64,000 nucleotides of DNA from Fennellomyces sp. T-0311 (Eukaryota > Mucoromycota > Mucoromycetes > Mucorales > Lichtheimiaceae): the NCBI GenBank assembly GCA_025266875.1, contig JALLLT010000014.1:310001-374000 (forward strand). Direction: 5' to 3'. Below are positions 35,402 to 47,256 of this stretch, one piece after another. Below the pieces are notes generated by a model, which had not been told where the DNA came from, did not search any database, and worked only from the letters and a program-made list of their open reading frames with translations. The translations under genes were made by a program, and so were the position numbers. The stretch's first letter is position 1. The number at the start of each line of letters is the position of its first letter.

Positions 35402-36516
35402 ATGAGCTATTCCCAGCAAGACTACAGCAATCTTCGAAAGATTGTCTCTGGCGATATCATTGTTAAATGTAATCTAGCAGCCGTATTCTTTCTCATTATC
35501 TTTTACTAAAAAGTGAATCAGGCCGTTATGGCAATGATATTCGTCGCATCCCTATCAATCAAGCACCAAGCTATGACGAGCAAGTATCTTTGAAATCCGT
35601 TTGTCTTTACTTGAATGAAGTGACTAATGAGTGAATTCAACAGACTTTGTCTCATGATGTACCGATTGTTTAAGAGTGAACTATCGAACCCTGAAAACAT
35701 TGTACTCAAGTATACCGACGATGGTAAGCAAGCAAATGAATACATAATGCGAGAGACGGAATCTCACTGTACATCGATAGAGGGCGATTTAGTGAGCATG
35801 ACAGGTTGATATATTGGGACGTGAGAGCAGAGAAGTGCAAATGGCTAACGAAGCGGGGTACAGACGACACTGATGTCAACCATGCGATATCCCAAGGTTC
35901 TCTTCTCAAAATCACTATCTTTGATAAGGTAGAAATGACGTTCTTGCAGATCTTACAGCAAATCTAATGGTGGCTATACACCAGCAAAAGCATCCATTTT
36001 TGGGCACAGCCAGTTCATCCACGCCGGCTTACGCGGAATTGAAGGATCAGATGAGCCAGTTACGGGATATGATCGACCACGTTCTGGACTCCCTAAGCCA
36101 GGCGAACAAGTCGAATCCTGGCCCTAATGGTACTACAACTGGTGATGCTGCGGGTAAATGAAGAGAAAAGCAGGAGGGAGTTCAGTAGCTTATTTTGACG
36201 GTTTAGAGAAAACGTACAGGAACCTATCCACGGCTGAATTAGGTACGTCGACGGTTGTTGGAGACGGCTAAAGCTGATAGACAACGTTGCATTTTAGCCC
36301 AATTTCTGGATGACGGCAAAAAGGATCAAAAAAAGACGGAAATGCAGGACCACAGGGAGCCACAACAACAGGCAATACCAAGTTATCCTCCTCCACCAGC
36401 ACCCGTCTCCGTGCCAACGCCGTCACAGGCGCCTGCCCCTTACCCTCCCCCACCTTCATCAACGCCAACCGCTGCAATGCCGCGCCCTCCTCTCCAGCAA
36501 CAACAGCAACAACAGC

Positions 36517-36550
<34 letters not shown>

Positions 36551-36833
36551 GCAGCAGCAGCCTACAATGCAACAACCCTATCCACCGGCCCAGCCTTCGC
36601 CGGTAAATGCCGCACCCACCTATCCTCCTCCACCTCGCCCTGCATCTATACCACCTCAACCAGGTACACCACAAACGCCAACCAGCTACCCGCCTGAGCG
36701 ACCACCGATGAATGATTTCAATGGCTATCGCGTATCGGCACCCTCTGCACCACCATCCACGCAATACTATTATCCGCCGCCTCCGCAGCAGCAGGCGCAA
36801 CGGCCTCCGGTAAACACGGCAGGGTGGCGATAA
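35402..36833 (+). CDS. TFG-like PB1-domain protein of ER exit sites
   Basis: Eight exons: 35402-35468, 35522-35579, 35644-35723, 35781-35804 (24 nt), 35864-35928, 35985-36153, 36207-36242 (36 nt), 36298-36833; about 344 aa. The N-terminal PB1 domain (residues 15-95) follows human TFG closely: DIIVKCRYGNDIRRIPI with the basic patch, SYDELCLMMYRLFK, and the acidic EGDLVSMTDDTDVNHAI. A short coiled coil comes next (AELKDQMSQLRDMIDHVLDSL), then a long Pro/Gln-rich low-complexity tail containing about 25 glutamines. TFG forms oligomers that organise COPII carriers at ER exit sites, and the same role is inferred here. The intron after exon 2 (35580-35643) uses a GC donor (GCAAGT), the second GC-AG intron in the window. 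The segment KTYRNLSTAEL in the small seventh exon is less certain. Confidence 0.88.
36499..36560. repeat. CAA/CAG trinucleotide repeat encoding polyglutamine in the TFG-like gene
   Basis: About 20 CAA codons mixed with CAG codons encode an unbroken glutamine run in the low-complexity tail. It is translated in frame and is likely length-polymorphic. Confidence 0.85.
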
Positions 36834-37214
36834 ATAGCAAGATTGAAATAGCATAATAAAGCGAGCTGCGTATGGTTTCAGCAACCAATTCACCATATAA
36901 AGTAAAAGTCAGTGCAAAAACGCGAACGCGTTATACGCGAAGAGGTGAAGGGCAGCAACGCGGTCACGTTAGATTTTGGGAATCCGCCCTGTGAGCCGCT
37001 TCTCAGCAACACTTTTTTTTTTATTTTCTCTCAGGCTGGCCCTGCTTAGACTTCCCTCTTTTGCTTCGAACGTCTTCTTCGTCAAGCAAAATCAGAACAT
37101 AAATTTGCTCTAAAGCTGCTATTGCAAAGACGATCCACCCACTGCACCGCTTTGCCCGATATTTCATTACCTCTTTACTTATCCATAACCACTCGATACA
37201 CACCTCTCTGAATT
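36834..37214. other. Short spacer between TFG-like and E2 genes
   Basis: It holds the 3' end of the TFG-like gene and the promoter of the E2 gene. A T-run at 37012-37026 is the only conspicuous element. Confidence 0.5.
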
Positions 37215-38165
<951 letters not shown>

Positions 38166-39262
38166 AGCGTAACCTCCATTCGCACTCTTTATCCCTATAT
38201 GAAATTCGTTAAACGGAAAGGTCGCTCTTTTTTTAAAACTGGTTGCTTCGAATCGAGTGCCTGAACCGTTGATTGCTTCATTCAACTTTCTCATTATCAT
38301 CCACCAATTTGCGGATTGCATAGCTTGCCGGTGTGCACCTTTAGAATTCAAGTAATGGAAGGGAAAACTGGTAGGCTTCTTATCATCATGCCCGAATAAA
38401 CATAACATTTTCATCGCGATCAGTGTCTTCCTTTTGAAATGACTGCAAACGGCTTTTGTTGCGGGGTTACTACAGTAGTATTGCAAACCTTAAATAACTG
38501 CAGCCGATGCCTTGCTTTTAATGTTTGCTCATCGGCTGTATGGCTAATTGGCAGTTTACTATTGCCTGGTGATTCAAATAAACTAGACCCCACCACTGCA
38601 CTTTGCATATCTGTGCAACCAGAAGGAGGGATTCCACAATACGGACATTCAACGATGACATGAAAGTAAAGACGTTGCAAAGTCGTTAATCACCTCGCAT
38701 AGTTGACTCCCTAAGCTACGTGGTGCTACTAGGTTAATTCATCGTCATATATACCATATATATATGACCATGTGAAGCGATAAAGAGGATCTGGCGTCGT
38801 AGTCGATGACACATTACTTCATTCGCCTTAAGCATCTTGTAGCTAAGGCTCACCTTTTGTATGTGGCGGCGAAAGGCACGAAGCAGCTCCTTCTTTCATA
38901 AAAGTCTCTTACTAAATGGGTGTATAATTCGGCTTTGATTACTACTGGAACAGTCGCTACGTAGAGTAAGAGTAGTAGTTAAGAGTGTACGCTCTAAGTT
39001 GAACAAGCTGTAATCCATCACCACTTTATTATACGTGACCGATCTCTCTACATAGTATTTCATGCCTAAGTCTAGTCAGCGGCACCATATCGATCAAATT
39101 ACGATGATTTATCGCTATTGTTGTTATGATAAAGTCATATTTGGCGTACTTGTACGTAGAGGCCTGTGCTTTTCGCATGGATATCACCCAAACTTATAAA
39201 AGAAGGTCCTTTTTGTCATATTTGCAAGTGCAACTTTTTGACGACACGCACCACTTGAAGCA
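38166..39262. other. Intergenic region, no gene seen
   Basis: No protein family recognised. The right end contains the TATA box and leader of the hypothetical gene at 39263. Confidence 0.5.
39195..39201 (+). promoter_or_regulatory. TATA box of the hypothetical gene at 39263
   Basis: TATAAAA stands 68 bases before the ATG, the same spacing as in other TATA-driven genes here, and supports this otherwise unrecognised gene being real. Confidence 0.5.
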
Positions 39263-40084
39263 ATGACTTTTTACTTTTGTCTAACCTCCCCACCTGTGGA
39301 CGCCATTGTCAATCACTGTAGCGGTCTATTCAAGAAGATTCTGACCGATACCCCACCATCTTACTTTTACACGAGCAATGTGCCAGACCATGAGCTTGAA
39401 ACTTTCGTCGTGGTCGATGCCGAGGATGCTGCTGAAAACAAGCCGCTGAGGAAAGGATGCGCGCAAGAATTAATCAAGGAAGATGTTCATCAGAAGATTA
39501 ATGACGTTGAGCTCTCGAAGAAGTGTCACCAAGAGCTAGCCAAGGATGTTCATCGACAAGCTACTGAAAGCAAATCGTCGAAGCAATGTCAGAAGGAGCC
39601 AGCCAAGCAAGGTGCAAGTGAAACTAAGCCGTTGAAGAAATACCAGCAGGAACCAACCAAGGATACTCCTCTTTTTCCTGCAGCAACCTTGTTTCATCAA
39701 AAACGCTACAACAGATTTCATCGTCACTTCCAAAGCCAGGAGGTTGAGATGATGTACCGACAAGCTTTTGAACTCTCTAATAAGACAAAAAAGCGCGGTC
39801 CAGTCAAGACTAAAATTTCCGTTCCCAACCTACTTCATCAATTACCAGCAAGCCAAGAACCTGCAGATAAATTCCACAATGATGCCATTCAAAACGGCAT
39901 CTTTTCTGACTATGGTGTATTGGTTGAATGGCCACAGATCCAGTGTTCCAAAGCCAGGGATAACGATTTTTTCGACGATGCTGTGCTAGTTGAAAAGCCA
40001 GGAACTCACAAGGAAGTTAAGATTAACATTTGCTTGCCAAAAAGTTCTCTCTTGGTGCTTTGCCATATTTTGGAAAGCACGTAA
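39263..40084 (+). CDS. Lineage-specific hypothetical protein with degenerate internal repeats
   Basis: Single exon, 273 aa, no family recognised. Residues about 60-135 consist of roughly four diverged Lys/Glu/Gln-rich repeats, each built around a pattern like S-K-K-C-x-Q-E-L-A-K-D-V-H (for example LSKKCHQELAKDVH, SSKQCQKEPAKQ, LKKYQQEPTKD). The C-terminal half has two related segments, FSDYGVLVEWP and FDDAVLVEKPG, and an earlier relative, TFVVVDAEDA. There is no signal peptide and no membrane span. The middle is basic (KRYNRFHRHF, KKRGPVKTK). A TATA box at 39195 and the long intact frame argue that it is expressed. It lies just beyond the tail of the convergently oriented F-box gene 3. A function cannot be proposed. 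Confidence 0.55.
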   Translation: MTFYFCLTSPPVDAIVNHCSGLFKKILTDTPPSYFYTSNVPDHELETFVVVDAEDAAENKPLRKGCAQELIKEDVHQKINDVELSKKCHQELAKDVHRQATESKSSKQCQKEPAKQGASETKPLKKYQQEPTKDTPLFPAATLFHQKRYNRFHRHFQSQEVEMMYRQAFELSNKTKKRGPVKTKISVPNLLHQLPASQEPADKFHNDAIQNGIFSDYGVLVEWPQIQCSKARDNDFFDDAVLVEKPGTHKEVKINICLPKSSLLVLCHILEST

Positions 40085-40290
40085 TTTGTAAATGCTAAAA
40101 GATTACTTACCTTACCACAGGCCTTTCCTTTACGTATGCATACCTATAGCAAATTAACCCGCCTTTGATATGGATAATCTTTTCCTATAATATGTGATCC
40201 AGTTTCTAGAAAAGTATTCCGGCTGCATACCAAACTAGCTATATAAAGTCTAAAATGAATACACTCACTAAGAGTACGAAAATTACTGAT

Positions 40291-41780
40291 TTATTGATTG
40301 GGATTGAATATTGTTACTTCATAGTGATGCTCAGAGACAATGTCATTACCCGTAGTCAAGTCAAGTCGGTATCTGCAGTTCACCAGTTTCAAGGTCTCCA
40401 TGTTTGGGAGTAAGTCTCTGTCTTTCAACCTGCGTATATCCCGGGACATAATGTCCATATTTTCGAGCACGATGTGTCGCAAGCAGCGTATATACGACAG
40501 CCATAAAAACCACCCAATATCCTGACGTAGACGAAACCAAGGATCCTTCTGATTCGGAGATTGCGGCCACTTCTTGAAAGCAATGGTAACTTTCTCCAAA
40601 CGGGGGAATGAAAAGCCCGAAAAATATCCAACCGCTTCCGTATCTGGTGGCTCAATGATCAATCTTGTCATCTCATGGTGATAAATGGCTAATATCGCTT
40701 CTGTATGTTGCTTGGTATACACTGAAAAGTCTCGACCAATGACTTGGATTGTTCGATGATTATCTAATGTAAACAGGCTTCGCGTGATTTCTCCGGAAGT
40801 TTCGGTATCCGGGTTGTAATGGACTGCGGTGGGGCTACAGCAGTAAACAATTTTCTCAATATTAGGGCACTTATCCTGAACATCCTGATATAAGGGATTG
40901 ACATTGTTAGTATTTGGTAGAAAAATAGCACCACTGAAAGTTAATCTTTGGATCCTTGGTACACACGTAAAAAAGGTGCTGTTGTAGTCGCCTATGCCGC
41001 TGTCCGATGAAATATGCAACTCTCTAAGTGATGTGTGAGGTACGACAGACCATGGGGCAGCGTCATGGATCTGGTTATACGGATCAAAAGGGGTATTTGA
41101 AGGACGTGTAGTTGCGATAGTCCTTGATGCAACTGATAAATGTGACCCAAATGAAAGGTACAGAAGCCTTGGAAGTTTTGACAACAGGAATTGAGTTGCT
41201 GACATAATCTCATGGGCACCGATGGATGTCAAAAGTGTCAGCTGGGTAAGACTCTGAGAGGTGAGGCCTATAAACTTGGTCAACCATTGGGGACGGGATA
41301 TGCAATACATTTGAATGTTTGCTAATAAAAAAATGTTAAGCTTGGTGTGTTTCGAAGACTCAAGTAGTAATTTGGAAGCTAACCGTCTCTAATGGAATTA
41401 CATCTATAAGCCCAGAGCATGTCTATGAACTGGGATAGTTCCTGCGTAGAAGCAGCACGGGCTTCCATTGTAACGTATGGTGTCATCAGGGTCAAGTTGC
41501 GGACATTGGATCCATCGATGCGACTCAGATAAGGGGCCAAAACTTGACTTAGGCGATGTCTGTTATCCTCGTTCGAAAGCGTGCGAGCGAATCCTGGCCA
41601 GAAGAACATGATCTCGCGTAATAGTCTATTAACACGAGTCAAGCGAACACGTTGCCGAAAAGTCAGCAATTCAAAAATCTTGAAAAGGACTTCCGCCGGC
41701 AACCGAAGTAAGTGTTTTGTATGTAGATGCGAAACAGTACCCTTATTTCGAGGAATCGATCGAACAGAGCTAGGGTTCAT
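40291..41780 (-). CDS. F-box protein with LRR-like C-terminal region (family member 3)
   Basis: Exons 41780-41384 and 41321-40291; about 475 aa. The F-box lies at residues 26-60 (RLPAEVLFKIFELLTFRQRVRLTRVNRLLR), followed by the family block LSNEDNRHRLSQVLAPYLSRIDGSNVRNLTL. The phase-1 intron is at the same position as in the other members, and exon 2 opens ANIQMYCISRPQWLTKFIGLTSQSLTQLTL. Leucine-rich stretches and a run of conserved cysteines (CPNIEKIVYCCSP) fill the C-terminal part. It is probably an SCF substrate adaptor. It is the only family member in this window on the minus strand. A TATATAAA box (41840-41833) stands about 55 bases before the ATG at 41780; the frame is open a little further upstream, but that ATG would lie right at the TATA box. 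Confidence 0.8.
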
Positions 41781-41832
41781 GGTTAAGAAAAAGTGAAAGA
41801 TCAAAAGGTTAATATTCCGTAGCTCGTTCACC

Positions 41833-41840
41833 TTTATATA
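41833..41840 (-). promoter_or_regulatory. TATA box (TATATAAA) of F-box gene 3
   Basis: Read on the minus strand, TATATAAA stands about 55 bases before the ATG at 41780, matching the arrangement of its paralogues. It argues for the downstream ATG as the true start. Confidence 0.5.
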
Positions 41841-43810
41841 GACATACATACGTTGTCAGTGGTACCGGTAGTAAATTACATTTTATCAAGCTTATCGGCA
41901 TTTTACTTCATGCAGAACGTGCTATATATTAAAAGTTATAGTGTAATTAGTGTACTCTTAAGCACTTTCGCTTTGACTACACTACAATTGTGCATAGGTC
42001 ATACGTTTTCTGCTGACGTATCGTGTGGCGAAGTACAAAATAATATGGATGGAGAAAAATCATTGGTAACTAATTGCAAAAATGGTTGCATCAGCCACGC
42101 TTCTACAGTGTCTATTTTAATGTACATATATGTACGTACAGTCCCCTTGGTCTCTTTATATGTAGCGAGAATGATTTCACTACCTCTTCTATAGCTCGTA
42201 AGAGTTTAATATGGGGGAATATAATAATGAAGCAGGACAAAAGAGTGTGAAAATTATGCTGCAGCGGATTTTATGGAAGAAGTCGTCAAGCATCCAAGGT
42301 ATACCAGCAATAGGGTACCGGAGATCGCTACGAGTGAGCTAGCAGTTAGTCTCATTCTGTATATATCTTAGCACTACGTACGTCCAGCAACATACCTTCA
42401 TAACACCGAACGGGTATTTTGCTACATGTCTGACTTAATATCGATTCATAGCACGTCGAATGATTCCAACTTCAAGTTTTCTGGCGAATACGTACAATAA
42501 AGCTGATGAGAGTGCATTGGCAGCTGTCTATGGTATGATGAAAATCGCGGTTGGATCAGTACTGATGCAATCTTGAGGATGGCGTATCTTCGTGGGAAAC
42601 TGATATGAGTTTGTAGATAACCAGGTGCATCACACTTGTTGCAGATCAGGCTTCATACTTGTCAATAAATTGTTGTAGGCATGCACAATAACTTTGAAGC
42701 ATGAACTGGATTTCGTATTTTTGTGCTATGACGCGTTATTCTCATCGGCAATGGTGCCATTTTAATTTAAAGTTACATTTTTGCGCTTTAAATATGAATA
42801 TTAGGTTGCAAAGGAAAAAATACTGGATATGTGTGTGTTTAAATTCAGACAAAGCAATAGAATGAACTGTGTTACTTGATGACAATTGAGGGACAAAATG
42901 TCACGACGATGTTTGTGTTGGGTTGTGCCCCGAGGCAACACAGCGGCGCCTGACAGAATCGAACTAAATTAGCTCTAGTAGGAAAAAAACGTACATACGG
43001 AGTAAACCACTGAAAGGGTGTCATAAATAAATCGTTATGGATGAGATGTATATACATACGTACCCACATTTCTGTTACTATGGACCTTCAAGATTGAGAA
43101 AGACATTAAACGATATGGTAAAAAGCAAGAAACCATTATCTTTTGTATGTTGCATTGTTGAAAGGGCACGTAAAGGGGAACTTACATAATCTTGCGCTGA
43201 ATACAACCAATGCGAATTTACCGCGAACTCTTTGCAGCGAAGCCCTTTTCATTTTCAGCAAAGGGTTACTCGATGAAGATACAATGACAGGAGTTCTCCA
43301 AACGTCTTGAGCCGCAATGGGACAATTGTTTGGGGATGATTGTTTATGTTGTGTCTGGTCATGTGTGCTCTGGTTGCTTACTACTTTTGGGTATCAATGC
43401 TGGTGCTGCATTGCCACGTCGCTCACATGTGAAGCAAATAGTGTGCTCTGAGTTCGTGATCGTGCGTAGCATCAGCTCTTTTGTTGGGCTATTCAACGCT
43501 TATCATCATGATTATATCAAATTGTTGGCGCATATTGCGAAATGGGGAGCAGCCCAGGCCCATTGCTGCACACGATCGCTATCTCCCCTCTTGAATACAT
43601 CCACCCCAATGAAACCCTGCATATTCCCACGCAACGAGCAGTATACAGTATCTTTAATACAAAAACCTACATACTCTACAGATCAAATTGCGTCCACGTA
43701 TGGTGACGCGCGATGGTATATGGCTGTATTTCCAGTATCAGATCGGGGTGTTTCCAAGAAGAAATCAGTTCGTTTGAACAGACTTACCTAATTTTCTCTT
43801 ACAAATGCAA
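41841..43810. other. 2-kb intergenic region, no gene seen
   Basis: AT-rich with scattered short frames. The open stretch at 43330-43791 (plus) was inspected and shows no domain or plausible neighbours. Confidence 0.45.
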
Positions 43811-44273
43811 TTAGAATCGATAACGAGCACGACGGACGCTTATCAGAAACTCCTTGGGATCGCTGGCAGTGTCGTGGTAGCCAATGGGTCCAACGTCGCA
43901 GTCAGCGCACGACAGGTATTTGATTGTTCCGACAGTTTTAGAAAAGCCAACGTTCTCAAAATCCATCATGTTACTCAACTGCCAGAACTGCGTTTCTGCT
44001 AAACCTTGCAGTTGCTCGGAAAGGTTGCTTCCGAGAACGGATTCGGGCAATTCTAGCTGTACTCCAGTTGTTAATGTGTGTGCTAATTTTTGTGCATGGC
44101 GATGAGACACTGACCTTGGCTCCGTCACGGTCAACAAGCGTGGCGGCGCCTTTCTTGATGACTACGCATTTGCATTTGTCAATGGGGCACAAAATGTCGG
44201 CAGCATTTTTGCCGGACTCGACTATTTTTTCGAGAGGCTCGGAAAGTGAATGAAACGCGATCGGTTCTGACAT
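43811..44273 (-). CDS. Mss4/RABIF (Dss4) family Rab-interacting factor
   Basis: Exons 44273-44115 and 44056-43811; about 134 aa, the normal size. Both zinc-binding corners are present: ILCPIDKCKCVV near residue 28 and YLSCADCDVGPIGYH near residue 103. The latter is preceded by the signature MMDFENVGFSKTVGTIKYL, almost as in human RABIF (FENVGFTKDVGNIKFL). Family members bind nucleotide-free exocytic Rab/Sec4-type GTPases, release GDP weakly and stabilise the Rab as a chaperone. The first corner has a wider spacing (C-x4-C-x-C) than the CxxC of the human protein. The single intron has a GTCAGT donor. The gene is divergent from the CaaX repeat protein, about 720 bp away. In function it is a natural counterpart of the RabGAP at 9.8-14 kb. 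Confidence 0.9.
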
Positions 44274-44991
44274 TTGTAAAGAGGCAAAGAAGCAATAGCG
44301 GGCCGGTCACTTCGGCTGTCCCCATAACAACCCGACGTGATTTTCTATTGTCAGGGCATTTTTTTCATCCGTTTATTGGGCAGCGTCGGCCTAGCACAGG
44401 CTCACGGTTCCAGTGCCAGTACTTGGGGTGCACTGGTAACGGAATATACCCGATCCGTTATATTAAACGCGACCGGGGATGAAACTGTGTTTCCGGATGA
44501 AAGTGCCACCTCATCCTTCCTGCTTCTGCAACCTCGCATATATTAAACACAGGGGGTGTGTAAAGGGCGGCATCCTCACGCGGGACAAAGGATACACAAC
44601 GAAAGTAACGGTTCCCACAACGTTGTTTACGAGATAGAAATGCACGGACGGTCAGATGAACAATCGATGGCCCATTCTCCCGAGGAATGACTCCAGATTC
44701 CCAGGACCGGCAGCAGCTCGTATGACCCAAGATAAGCAAGCAGGATGCTTCTTGTGCTGGCAGAGGCAACAGAGGGGGTCCAGGTCGTTGCTGAGTGTCT
44801 CAGATCCAATGACATCAACCCTGATGGATCATGGAAGCCCGCTCCGACTTGTTTACGAACTGCGCTCACCAAGCTGTTCTGGGAACCCTTCGATCGCGGG
44901 CTATTTTTGCATTTTTTTCTTCTTTCTGATTAATTCTTTTTCTTTCTCTCTCTCGCTCTTTTTTTTTTCTTTGTGCTTATCAAACAAAAAC
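44274..44991. other. Divergent promoter region between RABIF-like and CaaX repeat genes
   Basis: Both genes start from this stretch. The right end (about 44915-44980) is a CT-rich leader for the plus-strand gene. The plus frame is open further upstream (from 44656), but that part reads T-rich leader and has no family support. Confidence 0.5.
44915..44980 (+). promoter_or_regulatory. Pyrimidine-rich promoter/leader of the CaaX repeat gene
   Basis: A nearly pure C/T tract with TTTTCTTTCTCTCTCTCGC and a run of T ends about 10 bases before the ATG at 44992. Such tracts mark strongly transcribed fungal genes. Confidence 0.5.
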
Positions 44992-46593
44992 ATGTCGTCA
45001 GAAGATATCCCCGTAAACGTTTCCGAACAGCCACAAGACGAGCCCGTCGTCGATGTTTCCGAAAACGCGACTACCGACGCTCCTGAACAAGTCGATATCA
45101 GCCACAAGGACGATGATCACGTGTCAGTCGATCCTGCTGTCCAAGCTGCAATCACCACTGCCGTCAATTCCGGATCCATTGATTCCTCGGCCATTCTCGC
45201 GAAACTTGAACAGGATAAGCTTGACGCCAAGCCTGCGGAGGAGGAACACAAGTCCGAAGAGCCTGCTGTTGCTGAGCAAAAAGAAGAGCCTGTTGCCGAG
45301 GTTTCAGACAACGCTGCTGTTGAGGAACAGAAACCTGAATTCGAGATTCCAGTGTTTGAAAAGTCTGAAGCCGTGGATGCCGCTATTACTGCTGCTGTAG
45401 GCTCCGCTGCCATCGATATTTATGCTGTTGTCGATGCAGTTGTTAAGGCCAAGGTTGAAGCTGAACAGGAGGCAAAGAGGTTGGCTGAAGAGGAAGCTGC
45501 ACGCAAGGCTGCAGAAGAGGAAGAGGCTGCACGCAAGGCGGCGGAAGAGGAAGAGGCTGCTCGTAAGGCTGCGGAAGAAGAAGCCGCTCGTAAGGCCGCT
45601 GAAGAAGAAGCTGCGCGCAAGGCCGCTGAGGAAGAAGCTGCTCGCAAGGCCGCGGAGGAAGAAGCTGCTCGCAAGGCCGCGGAGGAAGAAGCTGCTCGCA
45701 AGGCCGCGGAGGAAGAAGCTGCTCGCAAGGCCGCGGAGGAAGAAGCTGCTCGCAAGGCCGCTGAAGAAGAAGCCGCTCGTAAGGCCGCTGAGGAGGAAGC
45801 CGCTCGCAAGGCCGCTGAAGAAGAAGCTGCTCGTAAGGCCGCTGAGGAAGAGGCTATTCGCAAGGCAGCAGAAGAGGAAGCCGCACGTAAAGCCGCGGAG
45901 GAAGAGGCTGCACGAAAGGCCGCTGAGGAAGAAGCTGCTCGCAAGGCTGCTGAGGAAGAAGCTGCTCGCAAGGCTGCTGAGGAAGAAGCTGCTCGCAAGG
46001 CCGCTGAGGAAGAAGCTGCTCGCAAGGCCGCTGAGGAAGAGGCTATTCGCAAGGCAGCAGAAGAGGAAGCCGCACGTAAAGCCGCGGAGGAAGAGGCTGC
46101 ACGAAAGGCTGCTGAGGAAGAAGCTGCTCGCAAGGCCGCTGAAGAAGAAGCTGCTCGCAAGGCTGCTGAAGAAGAAGCTGCTCGTAAGGCTGCTGAAGAG
46201 GAAGCTGCTCGCAAGGCTGCTGAAGAAGAAGCCGCTCGTAAGGCTGCTGAGGAAGAGGCTATTCGCAAGGCTGCTGAAGAGGAAGCCGCTCGTAAGGCAG
46301 CAGAACAAGAAGCCGTTCGTAAGGCCGCTGAGGAGGAAGTTGCTCGCAAGGCAGCAGAACAAGAGGCCGCTCAGAGGGCAGCAGAAGAAGCTGCGCGGAA
46401 GGCTACTGAACAACAAGCACCTCAACGTCCTGAGCCTGCTATGCCTGTTCCATTGGCTGCTAGTGAAGTCAACCCTAACGCTCCTCCAGTGGAAGTCCCA
46501 CCTGCACAAAAGGAACTGCCAGCCGCACCTAACGGTCAAGAGCAGCAACAACCACCTGTCGAAGAGCCCAAGAGCAAGTGCACGATCATGTAA
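44992..46593 (+). CDS. Highly repetitive charged-helix protein with a C-terminal CaaX prenylation box
   Basis: Single exon, 533 aa. The first 165 residues are acidic with short hydrophobic patches; two related segments, [23 protein letters not shown] and [20 protein letters not shown], look like an internal duplication. Residues about 170-470 consist of roughly 33 copies of the 9-residue unit A-E-E-E-A-A-R-K-A with few exceptions (Ile or Val for Ala). With E and K/R spaced i to i+4 this should form a long, stable single alpha-helix or coiled coil. A Pro/Gln-rich linker follows, and the protein ends PKSKCTIM: Cys-Thr-Ile-Met is a CaaX box (Met favours farnesyl) preceded by lysines. The inferred form is a rigid rod tethered to a membrane by a lipid at one end. 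The family is not recognised; resemblance to bacterial TolA-like repeats is compositional only. CT-rich leader and intron-free structure suggest strong expression. Confidence 0.78.
   Translation: MSSEDIPVNVSEQPQDEPVVDVSENATTDAPEQVDISHKDDDHVSVDPAVQAAITTAVNSGSIDSSAILAKLEQDKLDAKPAEEEHKSEEPAVAEQKEEPVAEVSDNAAVEEQKPEFEIPVFEKSEAVDAAITAAVGSAAIDIYAVVDAVVKAKVEAEQEAKRLAEEEAARKAAEEEEAARKAAEEEEAARKAAEEEAARKAAEEEAARKAAEEEAARKAAEEEAARKAAEEEAARKAAEEEAARKAAEEEAARKAAEEEAARKAAEEEAARKAAEEEAARKAAEEEAIRKAAEEEAARKAAEEEAARKAAEEEAARKAAEEEAARKAAEEEAARKAAEEEAARKAAEEEAIRKAAEEEAARKAAEEEAARKAAEEEAARKAAEEEAARKAAEEEAARKAAEEEAARKAAEEEAARKAAEEEAIRKAAEEEAARKAAEQEAVRKAAEEEVARKAAEQEAAQRAAEEAARKATEQQAPQRPEPAMPVPLAASEVNPNAPPVEVPPAQKELPAAPNGQEQQQPPVEEPKSKCTIM
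45486..46400 (+). repeat. 27-bp coding minisatellite (about 33 units) in the CaaX gene
   Basis: Units of the form GCTGCTCGCAAGGCCGCTGAGGAAGAA repeat head to tail and vary mostly at third codon positions. A block beginning AGGCTATTCGCAAGGCAGCA occurs at 45851 and again at 46040, exactly 189 bases or seven units apart, showing a higher-order duplication. Units one and two carry one extra GAG/GAA codon. Confidence 0.9.
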
Positions 46594-47256
46594 AAGTAAA
46601 CTCTTTCAAAAAAAATTATATAGCTAGCAGACATTCTTCTTGTCATTTATTTCTCCTTTTTCACCCACCCCCCGTATATACTCAACTGTAGGTATTCCCC
46701 GATTACACACTCAATTTGCACCCTTTGTATTACTTTTGGACTCAATAACATATCCAAGTTGCCTTTTACGGTGCATTACCGCCTTCTTTTTGCCAATGTG
46801 ATCGACGTAGGGAGCAATATAAAGAGAACCTGCATAAACAGGACTTAATATATGACATGCATCGATAATTACGTTGCCAGGCATCATGCATGCACATGGT
46901 TGTGGCTAACGTCATGTCATGTCAACATAAGGTCAGGTGCTACGTACCTACGTATAGCGACCTATCACTTTGGTCACCCAAATGCCTGAAACGTTTATAT
47001 ATTATTAGGAACCGCAGTGCGGCGCAACTTGACATTTCCAGTCACTAAGAGTATCTAGTAATTCTATCGTATGATGGGAGTGGCGCGCATCAACGTCAAC
47101 AGAATCAAAAGAGGCAATCCCCTATTGGTTGGGTATTAATCGTTTGACACCTTACTGTATTACATGTGACGACGGAAGAAGTCCTGGCCGCAGTAAAAAG
47201 CAGCATATATAAAGCCATTCCGTTTGCTTCTATCTCTAATTCACTCTTTTTCCATC
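46594..47256. other. Spacer between CaaX gene and small proline-rich gene
   Basis: No coding sequence recognised. It ends with a TATA box at 47206-47213. Confidence 0.5.
47206..47213 (+). promoter_or_regulatory. TATA box (TATATAAA) of the small proline-rich gene
   Basis: TATATAAA stands 51 bases before the ATG at 47257, followed by a CT-rich stretch (CTTCTATCTCT). It supports the small downstream gene. Confidence 0.5.

Noticed and set aside
43330..43791. 153-codon open frame upstream of the RABIF 3' end
   Set aside because: No domain and no promoter features; composition is like that of intergenic DNA.
44656..44991. Upstream extension of the CaaX gene frame
   Set aside because: It runs through a T/C-rich leader coding for Phe/Ser/Leu runs, has no domain, and the ATG at 44992 directly follows a typical pyrimidine initiator tract.
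45304..46551. Very long open frames on the minus strand and in another plus frame across the CaaX gene
   Set aside because: They are by-products of the 27-bp repeat, which keeps all frames free of stops. Only the AEEEAARKA frame has a normal start context, a non-repetitive N-terminus and a meaningful C-terminus.
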